Program-made: the position numbers and the translations under genes
Assembly (NCBI GenBank): GCA_039028975.1
Contig: JBCCHB010000030.1
Location: 1-64,000 of the forward strand
DNA: 64,000 nt
Reading direction: 5' to 3'
DNA from: JAHBNG01 sp039028975
GTDB taxonomy: Bacteria; Chloroflexota; Anaerolineae; Caldilineales; Caldilineaceae
In this document: in pieces, positions 41,401 to 49,863 of the stretch
Layout of the letters: each line of letters begins with the position of its first letter
How positions within the stretch are numbered: position 1 is the first letter of the stretch
The notes under the pieces: generated by a model
The model's database searches: none
Seen by the model: the letters and a program-made list of their open reading frames with translations, nothing else
Told to the model about the DNA's origin: nothing

Positions 41401-43918
41401 CAAAAACGACCCTACCTCTCTGCGCATCAACGGGAATGGCCACACCATGGACGGGGTCAATAGCTACCGCATCTTCGATATTGTAGACAGCCACGTCACC
41501 CTGGCCGACTTCACCCTGCAAAATGGGCGGGCCAACGCAATCTGCCTCGAAAGCGCAACGTGCGGTGGGGCCATTCGCGTGCGGGCTAGCGGAACGGTCA
41601 CGGTGACGGCTTCTGCAGTCGTTAGCAACACCGCACAGGTTGGCGGTGGCCTCTATAACGAAGGAGTGCTGCACGTGACCAGCAGCACAATCTACAGCAA
41701 CTCGGCGCTTCTCGCTGGTGGTATCGGCAGCCAAGGAGCGATCACCGTTAGCAACAGTACCCTTTCTTTCAACAGCGCCACGGATGGTGCTGGCCTTGTG
41801 GGGCTTGAGGGACGCATCACCGTGCGCAACAGCACCCTCTACGGCAACGCTGCTGCCAATTCGCTGGGTGGCTTTTTCAGCACGGACTCCACCAGTACCG
41901 TGCGCAACAGCATTATTGCAGAAAACCTAGCGAACGGTCTGCCCAGCGGTTGTTTCAACGCCGATGGCGCCATGATCAATGCCACTAATCTAGATACGGA
42001 CGGTACCTGCGGCGACGCGGTCCAGTCCGCCAGCATCAACCTCGGTCCGCTGCAAGACAACGCTGGTTCCACGTGGACCCACGCTCTGCTCAACAGCAGC
42101 TCGGCGCGGGGCGCAGGCGACAACGCCATCTGCGCGACAGCACCCGTCAACAACGTGGATCAGCGGGGCATCCCTCGGCCTCAATTCAGTACCTGCGACA
42201 TTGGGGCATTTGAGCACTGGGTGAACCTAGCGCCGACAGTAACCAGCAGCAATGCCGTAACTGTCTCCGAGAATCAGACCGGTACCATCGATGTCAACGC
42301 CACCGACGATGTGGACGTTGAGGGCGCGGGTCTACTCTTCAGCTTAAGCGGGGGCACCGACGCTGGTCTCTTTACCATTGATGCCGATGCGGGCGTACTC
42401 ACTTTCCTCAGCGCGCCCGACTTTGAGAATCCGCTAGACGCGGATGGAAATAACGTCTACAACATCCAAGTGACCGTTAGCGAAACTACCTTTGTCACCA
42501 ACGCGTTGACGGCAGTGCAAGAGATCACCATCACCGTCACCGACGTCTACGAAAACGTAGGGCCAACCATTACCAGCGGCAGCGCCGTTACCGTAGCCGA
42601 GAACCAGGCCAGTGTTATTGACGTTAGCACCACCGACGATGTGGACAGCGAAGGGGCTGGTCTTACCTATAGCCTCAGTGATGGGGCCGACCAGGCTCTC
42701 TTTACCATTGACGCCAGCACCGGCGTGGTCACCTTCCTTAATCCGCCTGACTTCGAGAATCCAGTCGATGTGGGCAGTGACAACGTCTACAACATCCAAG
42801 TCACCGTCACTGATTCGGGTACGCTGACGGATATACAGGACATTGTCATCAGTGTGATCGATATCATCGAAAACTACACGCTCACTGTTACATCGGTAGG
42901 TAACGGCGCAGTCTCGCCCGCACCGGGCAGCCATGTCTTCGCGGTTGGTCAAACTGTTCCTGTGACGGCTATGGCGGATTCTGGGTATGAATTTAGCGGC
43001 TGGAGTGGTGATTTGAACCGTACCGCCAATCCGACTACCATCACCATGAACGACGACAAAGTGATAACTGCAACCTTTACGATGTTGCCAATTTCGCCCA
43101 TGACCCCCACAATACCTGTGACCCCGACTATTGAGTTGTCCTTAGAGATGGACGCTGTTTCGCCAATCCGCGTGGGAGTAGGTGTCAACTTCATGGTGAT
43201 GGTTACCAACACCGGCGATGTCACGATTACTACCTTGCCGCTGAAAAGCTTCTATCCAACAGCCTACCTGCGCTTTGAAGGGGCTACGACCCCGCCTGAC
43301 AATCCGGCAGATATGGGTAGCCACACATGGTCAAACGTATTGACGAACGTATTGACAACTGGCGCTCAGGCACTTGCTGGGCAGCAGACCAATCGTCGCA
43401 ACTTGTTGGATACTAGCTTTGCCCCTGGGGCGGCGTTCTCGATTACGCTTACCTACACGGCTCTTCGTGATACAACCCAATTGCCGAATAACCAAGCAAC
43501 CCTGCAGATTGAAAGCCTCAATGGTGCGCAGGGTCGCGCTGACATCAGCATCTTTGCGACGACAGCCATGACCTTAAATGATAAGAGCGTGCAACTTGCC
43601 AACGAAATAGTCATGGTGAACTGGACCACCTCGGACGAAAGCACTATCATTGGGTTCCACATCTGGCGAGAAGATGCAAATGGCCAGCGCGTTCAGGTTA
43701 CGGAGACGCCGATTTCGGCCCAGCAATCTGGTCTATCCAACGGAGCAGATTATTTGTGGACAGAATCCGCCTCTCGATTGGGTGAGACGATTCACTATTC
43801 GGTGGAGATTCTCGGGCAATCTGGCGATAGTCAGTTCGAAGACATCGGGAGTTTATCACTGGCAGGAGACGAACAGAATGCGATTTTCCTGCCGATGATC
43901 GCCAACAGCGGGTTATAA
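38447..43918 (+). CDS. Large secreted beta-helix/cadherin-type surface protein
   Basis: Encodes 1,823 residues. The ATG at 38447 has AAAGGAAAG upstream. A Sec signal ends near residue 51 (AAAQTAVAQ). Three repeated modules (from about 65, 430 and 930) each open with FP(I/M/L)..STAELNxAxxCYN, then ITQDITL, INGNGHxxDG and beta-helix rungs (NSTxxxNSA), and end with LQDN..WTHAxL, DQRG and CDxGAxE, as in choice-of-anchor-Q proteins. Two to three cadherin-like repeats (NVYNIQVTVTDSG) follow, then a bacterial repeat domain (GYEFSGWSGDL), a DUF11-like region and the tail AIFLPMIANSGL. It is probably an adhesin or matrix protein. Two REP-like sequences are embedded in the frame. Confidence 0.88.
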   Translation: MSVQTISIVPYPSKIVGGIVRAKVGRIVHLIVTVSAALGMVLWAAAQTAVAQTESKLSNDPTTSVATDGCPTFPIDVGSTAELNHALTCYNVSSAGSYAISVTQDITLITVTVPITNPVATSLQINGNGQTIDGADAHRIFTVLDGDVTINSLTMQRGRDTNHTCNGNTTNCGGAIYIGNRAAVTVTASLLQNNRVGGDGGAIYSTSSLTVHDSMFISNTATTGGAIWVSSNPPTISGSTFYDNRAVNGGAFLLGFNIPALIVNSTFSGNSATNAGGAIYLPTLTGQVDIRYSTLISNSAASGGAIHLNTSTLAIASSIMAHNSGGDCDNVNGTLTVGTDSFASDSTCDNATQSSNLSMGPLQDNGGPSTSSGQATWTHALLLGNDAIDAGDDAVCAAAPINNLDQRGFSRPEGAKCDSGAVEGAVCPGFPMDAGTTAELNTAIGCYNDAPAGNYDINITQDITLITATVPITNLLDARLRINGNGHLIDGATSYRHFTVLSGDVNVGDVTLQHGDAAHDCTKTKSFPNCGGAIRVGTAAATVTLSNTNVVSNTASLGGGLFNEGGVLIINSSVISGNVTNYRAGGIGSFAGGTLTIHNSTVAYNQSDTGGGIISTDDGYLFIDQSTIAYNVARSGAGGLESESGLTTVSNSTFSGNLVTDGSIGAIDNTGTLTLTNSTIAYNSASTSAGGLSSRLDSSDGETLTVRNTLFAHNVAQVLTTPFSSRDCASFDENGPAGDIDASNLVGNGTCGSAIESEHLYLGPLQNNGPSTSSGHAPWTHAILPYSEAFNAGDNSVCSAAPINGVDQRGVVRPGYGTCDVGAFELGEISEPIFTSPPTIDFWENQPNLIDVNVFDDIDAEGSGLTLSFGGTDIGLFNADTATGVVTFINVPDYENPSDAGGDNIYNIQITVTDSDGLSAVQDLVITVLDVPECVPFPLGVSTTAELNAAIDCYNYLPGGNHVINVVQDITLVTTTTAVSRAGFYKNDPTSLRINGNGHTMDGVNSYRIFDIVDSHVTLADFTLQNGRANAICLESATCGGAIRVRASGTVTVTASAVVSNTAQVGGGLYNEGVLHVTSSTIYSNSALLAGGIGSQGAITVSNSTLSFNSATDGAGLVGLEGRITVRNSTLYGNAAANSLGGFFSTDSTSTVRNSIIAENLANGLPSGCFNADGAMINATNLDTDGTCGDAVQSASINLGPLQDNAGSTWTHALLNSSSARGAGDNAICATAPVNNVDQRGIPRPQFSTCDIGAFEHWVNLAPTVTSSNAVTVSENQTGTIDVNATDDVDVEGAGLLFSLSGGTDAGLFTIDADAGVLTFLSAPDFENPLDADGNNVYNIQVTVSETTFVTNALTAVQEITITVTDVYENVGPTITSGSAVTVAENQASVIDVSTTDDVDSEGAGLTYSLSDGADQALFTIDASTGVVTFLNPPDFENPVDVGSDNVYNIQVTVTDSGTLTDIQDIVISVIDIIENYTLTVTSVGNGAVSPAPGSHVFAVGQTVPVTAMADSGYEFSGWSGDLNRTANPTTITMNDDKVITATFTMLPISPMTPTIPVTPTIELSLEMDAVSPIRVGVGVNFMVMVTNTGDVTITTLPLKSFYPTAYLRFEGATTPPDNPADMGSHTWSNVLTNVLTTGAQALAGQQTNRRNLLDTSFAPGAAFSITLTYTALRDTTQLPNNQATLQIESLNGAQGRADISIFATTAMTLNDKSVQLANEIVMVNWTTSDESTIIGFHIWREDANGQRVQVTETPISAQQSGLSNGADYLWTESASRLGETIHYSVEILGQSGDSQFEDIGSLSLAGDEQNAIFLPMIANSGL
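39548..39564. repeat. REP-like sequence inside the adhesin frame, copy 1
   Basis: CCTTCGACAAGCTCAGG, a motif common as extragenic repeats in many bacteria, lies in frame and encodes part of GPSTSSGQA. The third module lacks this insert at the same place (LQDNAGSTWTHAL). Confidence 0.8.
40754..40770. repeat. REP-like sequence inside the adhesin frame, copy 2
   Basis: The same 17-bp sequence sits at the equivalent place in the second module and encodes part of GPSTSSGHA. Its presence at paralogous sites suggests insertion before module duplication or gene conversion. Confidence 0.8.
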
Positions 43919-44143
43919 GGCAGAAGTGATGCCCTCGCCAAGGTGAGCGTATGTCTGCATGCAGAGCGACACCATTGCATATGTTTGGTTACGGTCGCTT
44001 GCGCCCACGAAATAACACAAATTTCGGCCGTTGCGTTTGTTTGGTTCCATATTGAGTATACGGCTGTGGGGAAAGCGTGCTCTAATGCCAGATCGCTCAG
44101 CGTTGTGGTCAGCTGATATTGAAACAGAGTGAGAGATAAATCT

Positions 44144-45652
44144 ATGCCAAATCGAATGGTGAAACTAAACCAGCTTCTTTTCTGTACGGGAGTTGTATTT
44201 TTGTACCTGACCTTGTTCTACATTTGGTCGACAGGCCACTTAGAGACCCAATTCGCTTTTGCCGCGCAGGAGCAGGCAAAGGAGGCACAAAATATCGCAT
44301 CCGCTCCGGTTGTCGGACGGGTTCAACGCATCTACGATGCATCGCTCGGCACAAAGCCGGACGAACAGGGAATGCTCTATGCTGCGTTGCCCGGCGTCGC
44401 TGTTGCCCATTCATTTATGAACGGTGCAACCATTCTCGATACGTCACTCTTGGCAACTGAATATGCTGGCTATTCGCCGTCAAATACGATCGTTATATCC
44501 CGTACCCAGGGCTTTGCTGTGCGCACAGCAGTTCAAGTGCAGGCAGAAACTCACTTAAATAACAACCGGGCTGGCTTTAGTATCATTGCGTTGAGCGGCG
44601 ACAACCAGGGTATCGAAATTGGTTTCTGGCCCGACTCGATTTGGGCACAGGAAGGGGGAACCGCTCTGGAGCTATTCACCCGCGCCGAGGTTGGCTCATT
44701 TGATACCACGGCAGCTGTCACCGACTATGATCTGGTTGTGTTGGATAGCGGCTATGCTGTACAGACGGCAGGTACAAACGTTGTGAGTGGTCAACTGCGA
44801 GACTATACAGCAGCAACTGGGTCCATCAACCCTTATGCCATCCCTAATTTCCTCTTCTGGGGTGACGATACCACATCTGCATCAGCCAGAATTGCACTTG
44901 AGTCGATTGCGCTTATTTTGAACCAATCACCAGCCAACCGCTCTGTTGACTCGGGTGTCGATCTGATTATCGACGACATTGGTGTGATAGACATCGACGG
45001 GAGCGACTCCATCACTCTGACCCTGTCTGTCTTGAACGGAACGCTTACGGTACCCACAGATGGGACAGGCGGCTTAACCGCTGACGATATTACCAACAAT
45101 GGAACCGACCAAATAACGCTGGTAGGTAGCCCCGTTGCGATCAACAATACGTTGGCTCCAAGAGCAGGGGGAAGCGCAGGCGTCACCTATCGCAGCGATG
45201 ATGCATTTAGCGGAGAAGAAATATTGACGATTGTCGCCTCTGATTTAACTACTGACGTGACTACCGCTTCCGATCAGAAGACCCTAACCATCACGGTCAA
45301 TGGCATTGTTGACACGGCGACGAGCACCCCAACCAATACGGAGACGAGTACCGCTACCGCCACACCGACCGGGACATTGACGCAAATGCCACCTGCAACA
45401 CCTTCCGCTACGGCGATGCCCATCGACACCTTTACTGCCACACCGGGCATTACGCCAACAGGGAGTACAACGCCGGAGATGATGACACCTACCGCAATGC
45501 CTTCTTTCACGCCTACACAAACCCCTACTTCTACATCAGCCGCAACGCCAACGACCACTCCGCTGCCGGCAGGAGACGTCACCGCTACGCCAACAGCAAC
45601 GTCCCAATCGATGAACAGCGACAGTGTTTATCTCCCGCTCATGACGCGTTGA
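44144..45652 (+). CDS. Secreted/anchored protein with Thr/Pro-rich stalk and YLPL tail
   Basis: Encodes 502 residues from the ATG at 44144. Residues 10-28 are a hydrophobic signal or anchor. A globular region (about 50-270) of unknown family is beta-rich (AGFSIIALSGDNQGIEIGFW). An Ig/VCBS-like repeat follows (DSITLTLSVLNGTLTVP), then a ~110-residue low-complexity stalk of TPT/TAT repeats. The protein ends DSVYLPLMTR. The tail matches the AIFLPMI end of the preceding gene. It is probably cell-surface exposed, and the stalk is a likely O-glycosylation substrate. Confidence 0.8.
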   Translation: MPNRMVKLNQLLFCTGVVFLYLTLFYIWSTGHLETQFAFAAQEQAKEAQNIASAPVVGRVQRIYDASLGTKPDEQGMLYAALPGVAVAHSFMNGATILDTSLLATEYAGYSPSNTIVISRTQGFAVRTAVQVQAETHLNNNRAGFSIIALSGDNQGIEIGFWPDSIWAQEGGTALELFTRAEVGSFDTTAAVTDYDLVVLDSGYAVQTAGTNVVSGQLRDYTAATGSINPYAIPNFLFWGDDTTSASARIALESIALILNQSPANRSVDSGVDLIIDDIGVIDIDGSDSITLTLSVLNGTLTVPTDGTGGLTADDITNNGTDQITLVGSPVAINNTLAPRAGGSAGVTYRSDDAFSGEEILTIVASDLTTDVTTASDQKTLTITVNGIVDTATSTPTNTETSTATATPTGTLTQMPPATPSATAMPIDTFTATPGITPTGSTTPEMMTPTAMPSFTPTQTPTSTSAATPTTTPLPAGDVTATPTATSQSMNSDSVYLPLMTR

Positions 45653-45741
45653 TTAAGGAATAAGCCGTAAATGACTGGTGCGTTTCATTCGGGCATAATC
45701 CCACCGCATGACCAAGTTATATAATTCTCGTTCCTAAACTC

Positions 45742-45852
45742 AGTTGTTCACGAAAGTGACTCGTTTCCGTGGAATGAGCATTCTCTCATGCGGCCGTCTC
45801 AGATAGGGACCGGCGTAAGAGAACACCTCCTCCTCAAAATCGTGAGCTACTG
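45742..45852. repeat. Palindromic element B1
   Basis: 111 bp with inverted ends CAGTTGTTCACGA / TCGTGAGCTACTG and an inner palindrome GCATTCTCTCATGCGG..CCGGCGTAAGAGAACACC. It is the inverted homologue of B3 at 56536-56649, and its core resembles that of element C2 at 49626-49750. Confidence 0.8.
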
Positions 45853-45885
45853 AAACTATAAGTCAATAATTCCCATCAGGTCAAT

Positions 45886-45910
45886 CGGCCTCGCACACTG
45901 TGTGAGGCCG
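45886..45910. terminator. Hairpin likely ending the stalk-protein transcript
   Basis: CGGCCTCGCACACTGTGTGAGGCCG, a 12-bp stem with one mismatch, followed by ATTTGTATTT on the plus strand. It lies about 235 bp beyond the stop at 45652. Confidence 0.65.
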
Positions 45911-46032
45911 ATTTGTATTTGGAGGATGCGATTGAATGCGTTTATTGCGATTTGGATGCGATGCTGGCGTCTATCCGCGACGATCTGAATGCGCTCATCG
46001 ACTACACTACCTACGCAGAGCAACACAATTGA
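45910..46032 (+). pseudogene. Short coding remnant (ECxxCxLDAMLASIRDDL type)
   Basis: Reads DLYLEDAIECVYCDLDAM followed by LASIRDDLNALIDYTTYAEQ and a stop, without an upstream start. Related endings occur at 38094-38177 (ECIFQQLSALEATLRGDL) and 56156-56236 (CDMDAITAAQRNDLDVFFAY). The parent gene is not recognised. Confidence 0.5.
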
Positions 46033-46132
46033 ACACAGCTCACACCAAACAAACCAAACCCCTACGGCAACCATTAACGGTTCGCATCGAAAGTCCATGT
46101 AGCAGTCGACATTATCAAGTAGATAAAAAATA

Positions 46133-47251
46133 ATGATGAGCCAACACAAATGTGCAACCAGTAACTTTGCACCTAATTCCCCTCTTAACCAGACGCGTTT
46201 TATCAATGGTATTTATACAGCAACAACGGGAAGCTTTATCGAAAATGAGTCGTTGTTGGACCATTATCAGCAAGCGATTGAGCAGTTGCCGATACCATCC
46301 CAAAGCCGTGAGGAGCTACTCAAAGAAGTTTCTTATTTTCTAATGGGCCAACGTGCTCGGTATACCGTGCCAAACTTGTTTGAGTTACAGAGTTTTGAAG
46401 ATCGTGCTGCAGCTTTTGAGCAGGGAGCAGAACAGTTGCTTGACCAATTGACGCAACAGTTACACCCAGTTGCAGCGGAAGCCGATATCTGTTTTGATGC
46501 CATTATTGCCACCACTACCACGGGGAACATCATGCCAGGTCTCAGCTACCGCCTCGCCGCTCGGCTTTCGCCATTTGTTCACGCAAATGCCATGTTGCTA
46601 GATTTAGGCAATGTTGGCTGCACAGGCAGCATGAAAGCCCTAAACCTTGTGAAGCAACTCGGTTCTGAATGTAAGCAGATATTAGTGGTGGCAGTTGAAC
46701 TCCCCACCACTCTGATTAACTGTCGAACCGCTGATATCGACGTGTGGCAGGCCAATTGCACTTTTGGTGATGGGGCAGCCGCTCTCTGGATTTCGTCTGA
46801 TCCTGAGCAGGGTGATATGGCATTGAGTCTAGCCGATATCCAGTATCAGCAATTTGCAGACAGTGGTTTGGATACCATCCACTGGGGACATAGTTCAGAG
46901 TACTACACCTTTAAGCTAATGGATGTGGAACGCTTTGAACAAGTGGTAAAAAGCTTCGTAACAAAGGCTTTGGGTCAGGTCAACCAGGCGTACTTTGATA
47001 CGCCCCATTGGGCCATTCACCCGGCCGGGATTGCTATCTTATCGCGCTTACGCCGGAAGTTAGGTATGCCAAAAGCAGCCCTAAAGCCCGCTATTGATCA
47101 CTTTGAACGATATTCTAACATGAGCAGCGCCGGCATCGTACATATCCTCAAGGAGGTTGCGGCCAATGCTCCAGTGGGCGCACCGATTAATTTACTGACT
47201 ATGGGAGCGGGCTTCAATGTCATACATAGTACATTTTGTAAACAGCAATAA
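46133..47251 (+). CDS. Type III polyketide synthase (chalcone-synthase-like)
   Basis: Encodes 372 residues. The catalytic triad of type III PKS is present: Cys163 in GNVGCTGSMKAL, His296 in WAIHPAGIAIL and Asn329 in YSNMSSAG. The spacing is close to that of chalcone synthase (Cys164, His303, Asn336). TFGDGAAALWI is the family's cyclisation-site region. These enzymes condense a starter acyl unit with malonyl units. Type III PKSs normally use CoA thioesters, yet here two acyl carrier proteins are encoded nearby, which is unusual. It is the first gene of a six-gene plus-strand cluster. FabH-type ketosynthases are relatives, but the NMSSA motif favours type III PKS. Confidence 0.82.
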   Translation: MMSQHKCATSNFAPNSPLNQTRFINGIYTATTGSFIENESLLDHYQQAIEQLPIPSQSREELLKEVSYFLMGQRARYTVPNLFELQSFEDRAAAFEQGAEQLLDQLTQQLHPVAAEADICFDAIIATTTTGNIMPGLSYRLAARLSPFVHANAMLLDLGNVGCTGSMKALNLVKQLGSECKQILVVAVELPTTLINCRTADIDVWQANCTFGDGAAALWISSDPEQGDMALSLADIQYQQFADSGLDTIHWGHSSEYYTFKLMDVERFEQVVKSFVTKALGQVNQAYFDTPHWAIHPAGIAILSRLRRKLGMPKAALKPAIDHFERYSNMSSAGIVHILKEVAANAPVGAPINLLTMGAGFNVIHSTFCKQQ

Positions 47252-47324
47252 TGCATTTCATTTATCATATGTCTGGTTTAACACATCACGTCGCGAGACT
47301 TCACGAATAGAAAGGCAGAAAGTC

Positions 47325-47603
47325 ATGAATAGCCATACCGTTATGCAGGCCATAACAGCATACATTGTCGAGAATGAACCTGAGATCGATGTAGAAAGTA
47401 TTGGCAATGTGAAAGTTGTCGATGTTTTGGTATCTAGTTTCGAAGTCTTGGAATTGGTCATGGAACTAGAGGAGGCCCTTGGGCTAGAAGAGGAAGCATT
47501 AGAGATTACTGAATTAGCGCCGAAGTTTGCTCAGCTTACCTTCGACCAACTGGCTGACGAGATTGCACAATACTTGAATCGCCATCAGGCAATCATGGCA
47601 TGA
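47325..47603 (+). CDS. Acyl carrier protein, atypical attachment motif
   Basis: Encodes 92 residues. The start at 47325 is set by AAAGGCAGAAAGTCATG. The helix II region VLVSSFEVLELVMELEEALG aligns with the ACP signature (DSLxxVEL), with Ser38 as the probable phosphopantetheine site. The canonical Asp before it is Ser and the Leu after it is Phe. The rest is acidic and helical, as expected for an ACP. It stops 9 bp before the N-acyltransferase gene. It may be a dedicated carrier for that enzyme. Confidence 0.75.
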   Translation: MNSHTVMQAITAYIVENEPEIDVESIGNVKVVDVLVSSFEVLELVMELEEALGLEEEALEITELAPKFAQLTFDQLADEIAQYLNRHQAIMA

Positions 47604-47612
47604 GGCAAAATC

Positions 47613-48233
47613 ATGACTGAAATTAGAACCGCAACAACACCAACTGAATTGCAAGAAGTTTATCGTTTCCGCTATCGGGTCTACGTCGAGGAGATGGGAC
47701 GGGCTGGATACTATGCTGATCACCAACGGAAAATGTTGACGGATCCGCTTGATGAAACAGGGGTTATTCTCGCAGCTTGGGATGAAGGACGAATCGTTGG
47801 GACAATCCGTGGGAACAGCGCCGCTCAATCAGATCTTGGCTATAACGTAGCGCTCTGTCAAATGAAACAGGCGGGGCATTTTTACCCCCGCCACACATCA
47901 CTCACGACTAAGTTAATGATCGACAAAGCGTATCGACAAAGTACGCTGCCTATCCGGATGGTGATTGCCAACTATCGATTAGGGCGTAAAAACGGCGTTG
48001 AATTCAACTTCCATAGCTGCCCCGAACAGACGATACCTCTTTACAACCGTTTAGGATTCCGACAACTGCAAGCAGACGCCGAGAACCCTGAATATGGATC
48101 GACCACAACAATGATTCTTTGCCTGAGTGACGTCGATTATTTTCGGCAGATCAAGTCGCCGCTGTGGCGCGAGGCCAAAAAATATCCAGTCAATCACAAT
48201 GCCGTTAACTATTACTACCAGCATTTTCACTAG
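47613..48233 (+). CDS. GNAT-fold N-acyltransferase (FeeM / acyl-homoserine-lactone-synthase-like)
   Basis: Encodes 206 residues. The N-terminus ELQEVYRFRYRVYVEEMGR has the arrangement of autoinducer-synthase-like and N-acyl amino acid synthase (FeeM-type) proteins. ILAAWDEGRIVGTIRGN is the central GNAT strand, and VIANYRLGRKNGVEF..IPLYNRLGFRQL is the acyl-binding C-terminal half. Such enzymes transfer an acyl chain from acyl-ACP to an amino acid or homoserine lactone. Adjacent ACP genes fit this mechanism. The product is probably an N-acylated amine or amino acid; whether it is a signal or surfactant cannot be told. Confidence 0.75.
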   Translation: MTEIRTATTPTELQEVYRFRYRVYVEEMGRAGYYADHQRKMLTDPLDETGVILAAWDEGRIVGTIRGNSAAQSDLGYNVALCQMKQAGHFYPRHTSLTTKLMIDKAYRQSTLPIRMVIANYRLGRKNGVEFNFHSCPEQTIPLYNRLGFRQLQADAENPEYGSTTTMILCLSDVDYFRQIKSPLWREAKKYPVNHNAVNYYYQHFH

Positions 48234-48284
48234 AGACACGACAATCTATCTGCTGGACAAGCCCTCATCAATAAGGACAGCACC

Positions 48285-49550
48285 ATGAATACGCAAGCAC
48301 CGCAAACACAACAGAGTGACAACCGCTATATCTTTTGGTTTTTCGGCCTCATGGCAGTGGTGCAAGGGGGCTCTGCTTCTTACTTGCTCAACTTCTTAAA
48401 ACCACATCTTGCTACGCAGGGAATCTCGGTAGAGTTGATTGCCTTTATTGCTGCGCTTCTATTTGCTCCGCTAGCTGTAAAAGTACTCTTCGGCTTAATG
48501 ATTGATCGCTTTAGCTTCTTTGGGTATGGACATCGGATGTCCTACATGATTTTTGGCCTTGGTGGCTATGGATTCTTCACGCTGATTGCATTTTGGGTGG
48601 AACCGAATGCCCACTTTGGCTTCTTCACTGCGTTGATGTTGCTGGGACAGATTGGATTGGCGCTGTCCGATACGGCTGCCACCGCTTACGGCATGGAAGT
48701 GGCACGCTTAGAAGAGCACAGCAAAGTGCGCACGATTTTCACCGTTGGCCGTGGGCTAGGCTTTATCGGTGTCTCGTTTGTTTCAGGTTATCTAGCCAAG
48801 CAGTTTGGCTATGCGGCCATCTTTATGCTGTTGGCCATCATTACCTATCTGCCATTCCTCCTCCTCCCGCTGCTACGCAATACAACTGTGCACACAGAAC
48901 GCCCCGCATTCAACTGGCGTGCCTTGGGCGTGATGTTCCAACCCAAGTACTTGGGCTACATCGCTTTCTTAATTCTAGCCTTTTTTACCTTCCAAGGAAT
49001 TGATGGTCTCACTACCTACTATCTCAGCCGAGATTTGGGCATTAGTGAAGAGATGTTGGGCATCTTTGGCACCATGAAAGGGATTGGTGTCATTGCTGGT
49101 GCCATTCTATGGCATTGGGTCTCCCAGAGATGGGGGCGCAATCAGGCCGTCCTCATCACCATTGCTTCCATAACCGTAGGCGGCTTATGGGTAAGCGTAA
49201 CGACCAACCAGAATTCCCTTCTCTTGCTAAGTATCATCTTGGGGATTGTCACCGGCTTCCAGCGCACAGCCTATATTACCTACTCCATGGGCATTACCGA
49301 TCTGCGCATTGCCGCCTCCATGTTGGCGGTCTTTCAGATGGTCTCTAACATTGGGGTTGTTTCAGGCGAGTGGATTTCCACCATCCTAACTGAGACGATT
49401 CAATTTAGTACGCTATTTCAGTGGCTGGCCGTAGTCAATCTGCTTCTAATCCCATGCTTTATCTGGCTAAGCAGACAGCTTCAAAGGCCTGATGCAACCA
49501 ATACGACCTCAACATCGACGCTGGCGACGACAGAACCAGTTACCAGCTAA
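48285..49550 (+). CDS. MFS transporter
   Basis: Encodes 421 residues and about 12 hydrophobic segments. The ATG follows AATAAGGACAGCACC. The loop between helices 2 and 3 carries GLMIDRFSFFGYGHRMSY, the MFS signature region (GxxxDRxxxGxR type). A central loop around residue 200 separates the two six-helix halves. Position in the cluster suggests export of the N-acyl/polyketide product. No drug-class motif is clear. Confidence 0.88.
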   Translation: MNTQAPQTQQSDNRYIFWFFGLMAVVQGGSASYLLNFLKPHLATQGISVELIAFIAALLFAPLAVKVLFGLMIDRFSFFGYGHRMSYMIFGLGGYGFFTLIAFWVEPNAHFGFFTALMLLGQIGLALSDTAATAYGMEVARLEEHSKVRTIFTVGRGLGFIGVSFVSGYLAKQFGYAAIFMLLAIITYLPFLLLPLLRNTTVHTERPAFNWRALGVMFQPKYLGYIAFLILAFFTFQGIDGLTTYYLSRDLGISEEMLGIFGTMKGIGVIAGAILWHWVSQRWGRNQAVLITIASITVGGLWVSVTTNQNSLLLLSIILGIVTGFQRTAYITYSMGITDLRIAASMLAVFQMVSNIGVVSGEWISTILTETIQFSTLFQWLAVVNLLLIPCFIWLSRQLQRPDATNTTSTSTLATTEPVTS

Positions 49551-49625
49551 ATTCTTATCCGAGAAGCTCTGTTGCAATCTATTCTGACCTGCGTAAGTGA
49601 CCGGACCCACAATCACTTTTTCGAC

Positions 49626-49750
49626 TAAGGCCGTTCCAAGAAAATAAGTACCGCGGAGCAGGTGTTCTCTAACGCCTGCGTCAGTCAGAGCCGCATTAGA
49701 GAATGCTTCCTCCACCGATTTATAGGGATTCTATTTCTTGGAACAGCCTA
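49626..49750. repeat. TA-bounded MITE-like element C2 with inner palindrome
   Basis: 125 bp from TAAGGCCGTTCCAAGAAA to TTTCTTGGAACAGCCTA. These inverted ends recur at C3 (51382-51500) and C4 (56238-56285). Its interior holds a second palindrome, GGTGTTCTCTAACGCCTGCG..GCATTAGAGAATGC, related to the core of B1 and B3. Confidence 0.85.
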
Positions 49751-49755
49751 ACTTC

Positions 49756-49840
49756 TATACTTGGCCCCGTTTGAAAACACGTGTTTGGTTACTCTGGTAG
49801 AGCTTTGGAAAACACCCGTTTTCAAAACGAGCGCAGTATA
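49756..49840. repeat. Palindromic element T2 upstream of the P450 gene
   Basis: 85 bp, second copy of the T family: TATACTTGGCCCCGTTTGAA to TTCAAAACGAGCGCAGTATA. Its right end joins AATTC to make TATAAT at 49836-49841, a consensus -10 box 22 bp before the P450 ATG. No matching -35 box was found. Confidence 0.85.
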
Positions 49841-49863
49841 ATTCAAATCAGGAGATACTTTCT

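Noticed and set aside
46133..47251. FabH-type beta-ketoacyl-ACP synthase III
   Set aside because: The NMSSA motif at Asn329 and the overall Cys/His/Asn spacing fit chalcone-synthase-like type III PKS better, although the families are related.
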